A DNA stretch of 41,808 nucleotides from positions 1 through 41,808 of IMG/VR virus record IMGVR_UViG_3300045135_001558. One strand, 5' to 3'. Each line of letters begins with the position of its first letter. Position 1 is the stretch's first letter. Both the position numbers and the translations under genes were made by a program. This document shows, piece by piece, positions 38,477 through 41,808 of the stretch. The notes beneath the pieces were generated by a model. The model was given only the letters and a program-made list of their open reading frames with translations. It ran no database searches and had not been told where the DNA came from. Source of the stretch: a virus.

Positions 38477-39277
38477 ATGGCAGAAGTGTCATCCATCTCT
38501 AGAGTAGGGACAACCGAACCCTTCTACCTACAGATTGCCAGAGGCCAGATCGGGTACCATAAATCCATATTTAAATTTGGTTTCAACAACGATATTGATG
38601 ACCAGTTGGAAACCATATGGGCACAGGGTGGTCTATATAGTTATCTGACCAATCCGAGCACTTTATATATTTCTAGCTCATCTGCGGCAGACGACGTTGC
38701 TGGAACAGGAGCTAGGACTGTTACCGTAAACGGCTTGGATACTAACTATGACGAGATTTCTGTCACGGTAGACATGGATGGCCAAAACGGAGTCCAGCTT
38801 GGAGATGCCTCAAACTGGACAAGAGTCTTTCGTGTCATTGTTGATACAGCAGGTAGCGGTGGAGAGAACGCAGGCATCCTCTATGTGGGGACCGAATCCT
38901 CCCCGACATCGGGCGTCCCTACAAATAAGTACGCTACAGTTCTGGTCGGTGATAACCAGACAACAATGGCCCTCTGGACTGTCCCTCGTGGATACACGGC
39001 CTACCTGCTACAGACAGATGTCACTGTCGCGACCACACAGAGTAACAAATACGCAACTGTTTCGCTTGCTGCCCGACCGCCCGGAGGAGTCTTTAATCTT
39101 AAAGACAGGTTTGTAAAAAGTCAGTCTTCGGTTCACCAAGAATACTTGGTGCCGATAGAGTTTTTAGAAAAAACAGATATTGAATACAGGGCGATCGGTG
39201 ACAGCGCGACTGCCAACATCGCGATCGCTGCCGGGATGGATATCGTTTACATCCAGAACAGGCCGTATCCAGAATAG
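38477..39277 (+). CDS. Virion structural protein candidate, beta-rich (266 aa)
   Basis: The N-terminus (FYLQIARGQIGYHKSIFKFG, NNDIDDQLETIWAQGGLYSY) leads to a beta domain with LYISSSSAADDVAGTGARTV and, later, KYATVSLAARPPGGVFNLKD. I recall this type in marine phages, usually as a structural or baseplate-associated protein. It sits apart from the main structural block, between DUF5675-like and holin-like genes. The reason for that place is unclear. Confidence 0.7.
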   Translation: MAEVSSISRVGTTEPFYLQIARGQIGYHKSIFKFGFNNDIDDQLETIWAQGGLYSYLTNPSTLYISSSSAADDVAGTGARTVTVNGLDTNYDEISVTVDMDGQNGVQLGDASNWTRVFRVIVDTAGSGGENAGILYVGTESSPTSGVPTNKYATVLVGDNQTTMALWTVPRGYTAYLLQTDVTVATTQSNKYATVSLAARPPGGVFNLKDRFVKSQSSVHQEYLVPIEFLEKTDIEYRAIGDSATANIAIAAGMDIVYIQNRPYPE

Positions 39278-39288
39278 GAATAAAACTG

Positions 39289-39522
39289 ATGAGTAGATTT
39301 TTAAGTGTTTTTAAGGACAACAATGACTGGAACGAAAAGAGCATTGTGGGTGGCCTTTCGTTCGCAATGATGGTTGTTACTGCCGTGGTGGATGTCGCTA
39401 CGGGTGTGTGGGGCATTGAGTTGTCGATCCAAGAATTTATTTACAACTCATTTTTGATCATCACCCTTGGGTGTTTCTCAATAAGCGGTGTCGAAAAGTG
39501 GGCACCGAAGCGAGATGAGTAA
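39289..39522 (+). CDS. Holin candidate with two membrane segments (77 aa)
   Basis: Residues about 20-44 (IVGGLSFAMMVVTAVVDVAT) and 50-68 (FIYNSFLIITLGCFSISGVE) are hydrophobic, separated by a short loop, with charged ends (NNDWNEKS and KWAPKRDE). This is the topology of a class II holin, which makes lesions for endolysin release. A similar type is found in other marine phages as I recall. No endolysin lies next to it in this window, so the call rests on topology and size. Confidence 0.68.
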   Translation: MSRFLSVFKDNNDWNEKSIVGGLSFAMMVVTAVVDVATGVWGIELSIQEFIYNSFLIITLGCFSISGVEKWAPKRDE

Positions 39523-39917
39523 TGCCTGCGAGACTGAACGACAACACGGAGATTGCAATGCCGCTTCGCAATCTTCTTTCTATTGTGGCGGGTGTTGCGA
39601 TTGGTGTCTGGGCTTATTTCGGGATTGTCGAGCGGCTGAACACCATCGAAACATCATTGATGATCATGGAGCAAGATGTCAGCCTGAACTCCGAGTTCCG
39701 GGTGAGGTGGCCACGGGGTGAACTAGGCTCGCTACCCGCAGACGCAGAGCAGTTTCTTTTGCTAGGCCACCTTGAGACACAGCTTGAGAAGATCGTGGAC
39801 GAGGTTGAGTCTGGGAGCGCACCCTTCGATCAGCAGCAAGAACTCACACTTGAGTGGCATGCGGAACGCTTAGACGCAATCGAAGACCAGATAGAAGAAC
39901 TCAAGGCTCGACGATAG
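39522..39917 (+). CDS. Membrane-anchored coiled-coil protein (131 aa)
   Basis: The start overlaps the holin candidate's stop (TAATG). An internal signal-anchor (LLSIVAGVAIGVWAYFGIVE, about residues 18-38) is followed by a conserved-looking part (FRVRWPRGELGSLPADAEQF) and a C-terminal coiled coil (WHAERLDAIEDQIEELKARR). It is probably an inner-membrane protein with a periplasmic domain, perhaps an inner spanin. The FRVRWPRGELG motif is one I associate with marine phage proteins of unknown role. Confidence 0.68.
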   Translation: MPARLNDNTEIAMPLRNLLSIVAGVAIGVWAYFGIVERLNTIETSLMIMEQDVSLNSEFRVRWPRGELGSLPADAEQFLLLGHLETQLEKIVDEVESGSAPFDQQQELTLEWHAERLDAIEDQIEELKARR

Positions 39918-40207
39918 TGGCTAACGGCATCTCCAAGGCGACATCTTTACCCGCGATAAGCGTGGGTTTTGCCGTATCTATACTGGTCGCTACATGGGTA
40001 GCCGGTGGACGCTTCGAGGCGATGGAGCGAGCGGACGCGCAAGCCACGGTAGAAATTGAAGACTTGGCAAGCCGCCAGAGCAAGTACATCGGTACAACTG
40101 GACTATTGACTGAGCAGATTGACGAACTGACAGACAGGGTGATTGAGTTGGAACAAGAAATAGCGGTTCTAAAAGTCAAGTTTGAGCTTGGCAATAGCAG
40201 TCGTTAG
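39917..40207 (+). CDS. Small TM/coiled-coil protein, inner spanin candidate (96 aa)
   Basis: The GTG start overlaps the preceding stop (TAGTG), with AAGG 10 bases upstream; the frame's earlier part is a shadow. One hydrophobic segment (LPAISVGFAVSILVATWVAG) is followed by a long heptad coiled coil (ATVEIEDLASRQSKYIGTTG, EQIDELTDRVIELEQEIAVL). This is the architecture of i-spanins, but the absence of a lipoprotein partner leaves the call open. Confidence 0.62.
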   Translation: MANGISKATSLPAISVGFAVSILVATWVAGGRFEAMERADAQATVEIEDLASRQSKYIGTTGLLTEQIDELTDRVIELEQEIAVLKVKFELGNSSR

Positions 40208-40405
40208 ATGTTTAAAGGACCAAGAGATTGTCCCCGATGCGCTTCAGAGGTTCATGGTTCCCGGTTTTGTTGGATGTGTGGCTGGGACATGGAGGACTTA
40301 TATTCAGAGTGTGACAGATGTGGCAGTGACGCTGGCGATGATGGTTACTGCGTGATCTGCGGTGCTCTTGTTTTTTCAAAAAAAAATAATGAAGAAAAAC
40401 CATGA
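40208..40405 (+). CDS. Double zinc-ribbon protein (65 aa)
   Basis: Eight cysteines in four CxxC pairs (8/11, 21/24, 35/38, 48/51) form two tandem zinc ribbons (CPRCASEVHGSRFCWMCG and CDRCGSDAGDDGYCVICG). It starts directly after the upstream stop and ends inside the following gene's start. Such proteins usually bind nucleic acid or act as protein adaptors. A link with the phosphoesterase gene that overlaps it is suggested by coupling only. Confidence 0.78.
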   Translation: MFKGPRDCPRCASEVHGSRFCWMCGWDMEDLYSECDRCGSDAGDDGYCVICGALVFSKKNNEEKP

Positions 40406-41237
40406 ACATCTGGTAGTATTCTTAGGGGACACGCACTGCGGCTCCACAGTGGGGCTTTGTCCAGAGGAGGGCTTAGAGCTAGACGACGGGGGCTGGTACC
40501 AACCAAACAAGTCTCAGCTCTGGCTTTGGAGTAACTGGATTGATGCGTGGAAGCGCGTTAAAAAAATGCGTGGCCGAAAAAAGAAACTACACATCGTAGT
40601 TAACGGCGATGCCATCGACGGTGATCACCATCGGACATCCCAGATCGCGAGCAGACTCACGGGCATTCACATCACATGCTTCCTTGAGTCCATGCGTATC
40701 CCCCTCGCACTGAAGCCTGACTCCATCCACATCATTCGCGGTACTGCCGCACATGTGGGAGAGTCCGGTAACACAGAAGAGGGCATAGCTCGCGCCCTGA
40801 AGTCTCAGGGGTGGCCTGTTGTGGGCGACCCCGACACAGGGCAGATGTCCTCATACTGGCGCAAGATGACCATCGGAGGCGTGGACTTTGATGTGAAACA
40901 CCACGGTCGCATGGGGCGCAGAGCCCACACGAAGGGTCCGTACATGCGATGGTATGCTCAGGACATCTGTTTTAACTACATGATGGATGGTCTTGCTCCA
41001 CCCGACCTCGCCATCCGCAGCCACTTTCATCAGTTCGCTGACAGTGGCAAGATCCATAAAATAAAAACTCGGGCCGTAGCTTTGCCCGCATGGCAGTTAG
41101 CAACAGAGTATGTGCATCGGGTGGCCGAAAGCATGGCTGACGTTGGTCTTGTATGCGTTCCCGTTACGGATGGCGAGTACTCAATAGAACCAATCTTATT
41201 CTCACCAGAACGTCCCACACAAATGGAAATTGAATGA
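40389..41237 (+). CDS. Calcineurin-like metallophosphoesterase (282 aa)
   Basis: The metal ligands follow the family order: GDTHCG (13-18), NGDAIDGDHH (72-81), an RGTAAHVG (117-124) in place of the usual GNHD/E, HHG (171-173) and SHFH (211-214). The variant third motif lacks the canonical Asn, so activity may differ or use another ligand. It could act on nucleic acid ends, cyclic nucleotides or host signals. I chose ATG 40389, which overlaps the zinc-ribbon gene by 17 bases; the earlier frame start at 40362 lies inside that gene. Confidence 0.8.
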   Translation: MKKNHEHLVVFLGDTHCGSTVGLCPEEGLELDDGGWYQPNKSQLWLWSNWIDAWKRVKKMRGRKKKLHIVVNGDAIDGDHHRTSQIASRLTGIHITCFLESMRIPLALKPDSIHIIRGTAAHVGESGNTEEGIARALKSQGWPVVGDPDTGQMSSYWRKMTIGGVDFDVKHHGRMGRRAHTKGPYMRWYAQDICFNYMMDGLAPPDLAIRSHFHQFADSGKIHKIKTRAVALPAWQLATEYVHRVAESMADVGLVCVPVTDGEYSIEPILFSPERPTQMEIE

Positions 41238-41488
41238 TTACCGAATCAGAGATTCTTGAACAGATCTCAAAGTCTATTGAAGAGCGAAAAGAGGCGATGC
41301 CGGACGACGATCCGTATTCGTTTACAACAAGGGAGCTTGTTGATCTTGTCGGCATCTCAATACGAAAGCTCCGGTCCCTGCTCCGGGTTATGGTTGAGTC
41401 AGGTGACGTAGAAAGCACAAGGGTTCACAGGAAAACAATCAGTGGGACAATTGCCCCCACCCCGGCCTACAGATTTAAAATTAATTAA
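41234..41488 (+). CDS. Small helix-turn-helix-like protein (84 aa)
   Basis: The ATG overlaps the phosphoesterase stop (ATGA). After an acidic helix (ITESEILEQISKSIEERKEA), the segment FTTRELVDLVGISIRKLRSL, LRVMVESGDVESTRVHRK looks like a winged helix-turn-helix followed by a wing. It may regulate the phage's own genes, or be a DNA-end adaptor for the phosphoesterase. No specific family is known to me. Confidence 0.7.
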   Translation: MITESEILEQISKSIEERKEAMPDDDPYSFTTRELVDLVGISIRKLRSLLRVMVESGDVESTRVHRKTISGTIAPTPAYRFKIN

Positions 41489-41492
41489 ATTT

Positions 41493-41560
41493 CAAAAAAT
41501 ATTTTTATACACGATTTTGGTATTTTTATCACCAAAATAACAATTCAAAATATTTTTTTG
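41493..41560. promoter_or_regulatory. AT-rich intergenic element with perfect hairpin
   Basis: ATTTTGGT (41514-41521) and ACCAAAAT (41531-41538) form a perfect 8-bp stem around 9 bases. On both sides lie CAAAAAATATTTTT (41493-41506) and CAAAATATTTTTTTG (41546-41560), which echo the A/T palindromes of the left end. It could be a weak terminator followed by the next gene's leader, or an operator. Confidence 0.6.
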
Positions 41561-41591
41561 TAACCAGCACTAAAACGAGTTGACCATCCAG

Positions 41592-41808
41592 ATGAGCAAG
41601 AATGCGCTTTCGATTGTTGGGCTCGCAGTTCTCGTTGTAGTCCTTTCTTCTTTCAACTTGAACTCTGACGTTAGGATCGCTGAAGCTGAACAAGCCTTAT
41701 CCTTGGCCCAAGAAAAAGTTTCTGAGACGGAAAGCCGACTGAAGGAGCAGGAGTCTGCGTATTCGCAGTTGGTAGACAGCCTCCAAGAGAGGCAGGACTC
41801 GTTAAAAC
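41592..41808 (+). CDS. Membrane-anchored coiled-coil protein, cut by the window edge
   Basis: ATG 41592 opens a frame of at least 72 codons that runs off the right edge. An N-terminal signal-anchor (ALSIVGLAVLVVVLSSFNLN) is followed by a charged coiled coil (SLAQEKVSETESRLKEQESA). This is again spanin-like, the fourth small membrane protein in this end of the window. No clear ribosome binding site is seen. Confidence 0.6.
   Translation, partial: MSKNALSIVGLAVLVVVLSSFNLNSDVRIAEAEQALSLAQEKVSETESRLKEQESAYSQLVDSLQERQDSLK

Overview
This window looks like most of the genome of a tailed double-stranded DNA bacteriophage, probably a marine podovirus. The evidence is a P22-like portal of more than 800 residues, a terminase pair, an HK97-type capsid gene preceded by scaffold and decoration candidates, two neck adaptors, a propeller-like tail hub and very large internal-virion protein candidates. 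No tail tube, tail sheath or tape-measure gene is visible. Many of the small proteins (basic GGGYR- and AAYW-type proteins, IGTxSP fibres, GG-I-V motif proteins) are types I associate from memory with uncultured marine phages. That host habitat is an inference. There is no integrase, tRNA, CRISPR array, DNA polymerase, helicase or obvious endolysin in view. Both ends are cut: a leftward gene starts at base 8 and runs off the left edge, and a rightward gene runs off the right edge.

Bases 1-3400 hold a leftward operon of about ten small genes. Nearly all have a very strong AGGAGG-type ribosome binding site. They are served by two near-identical copies of a sigma70-like promoter (TTGACA, 17 bp, TAGnTT). 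A/T palindromes of the form CAAAAAA-n-TTTTTTG, or longer relatives, sit just upstream of many of these ribosome binding sites.

Bases 3400-5590 form a switch region: rightward terS, six 22-bp direct repeats, a leftward terminator, an isolated leftward coiled-coil gene, then a 590-bp non-coding leader with a large stem-loop and an array of TTTACTAAGT half-sites bounded by two AGTATATACT decamers.

Bases 5588-19070 are the rightward packaging and head block: HNH protein, terL, two paralogous small proteins, portal, four small mostly basic proteins, a GroES-like co-chaperonin, scaffold candidate, decoration candidate, major capsid protein, then structural and neck proteins. Two clear terminators flank the gene downstream of the capsid gene and probably set capsid dosage.

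Bases 19070-26170 encode a repeat-rich tail fibre, small accessory and membrane proteins, the tail hub and fibre-associated proteins. Bases 26177-38053 encode five large proteins, likely internal-virion or ejection proteins. They include a remarkable 1212-residue protein with about 400 residues of Lys/Arg/Pro-rich repeats, and an 1153-residue protein that resembles the LPD38 polyvalent family. Bases 38050-41808 carry a DUF5675-like protein, a structural protein, four small membrane proteins (lysis candidates), a double zinc ribbon, a metallophosphoesterase and a small helix-turn-helix-like protein.

The genes most worth follow-up are the 22-bp repeat array, the TTTACTAAGT array, the duplicated promoter with its A/T-palindrome leaders, the nested in-frame gene at 403-792, and the histone-tail-like 1212-residue protein.
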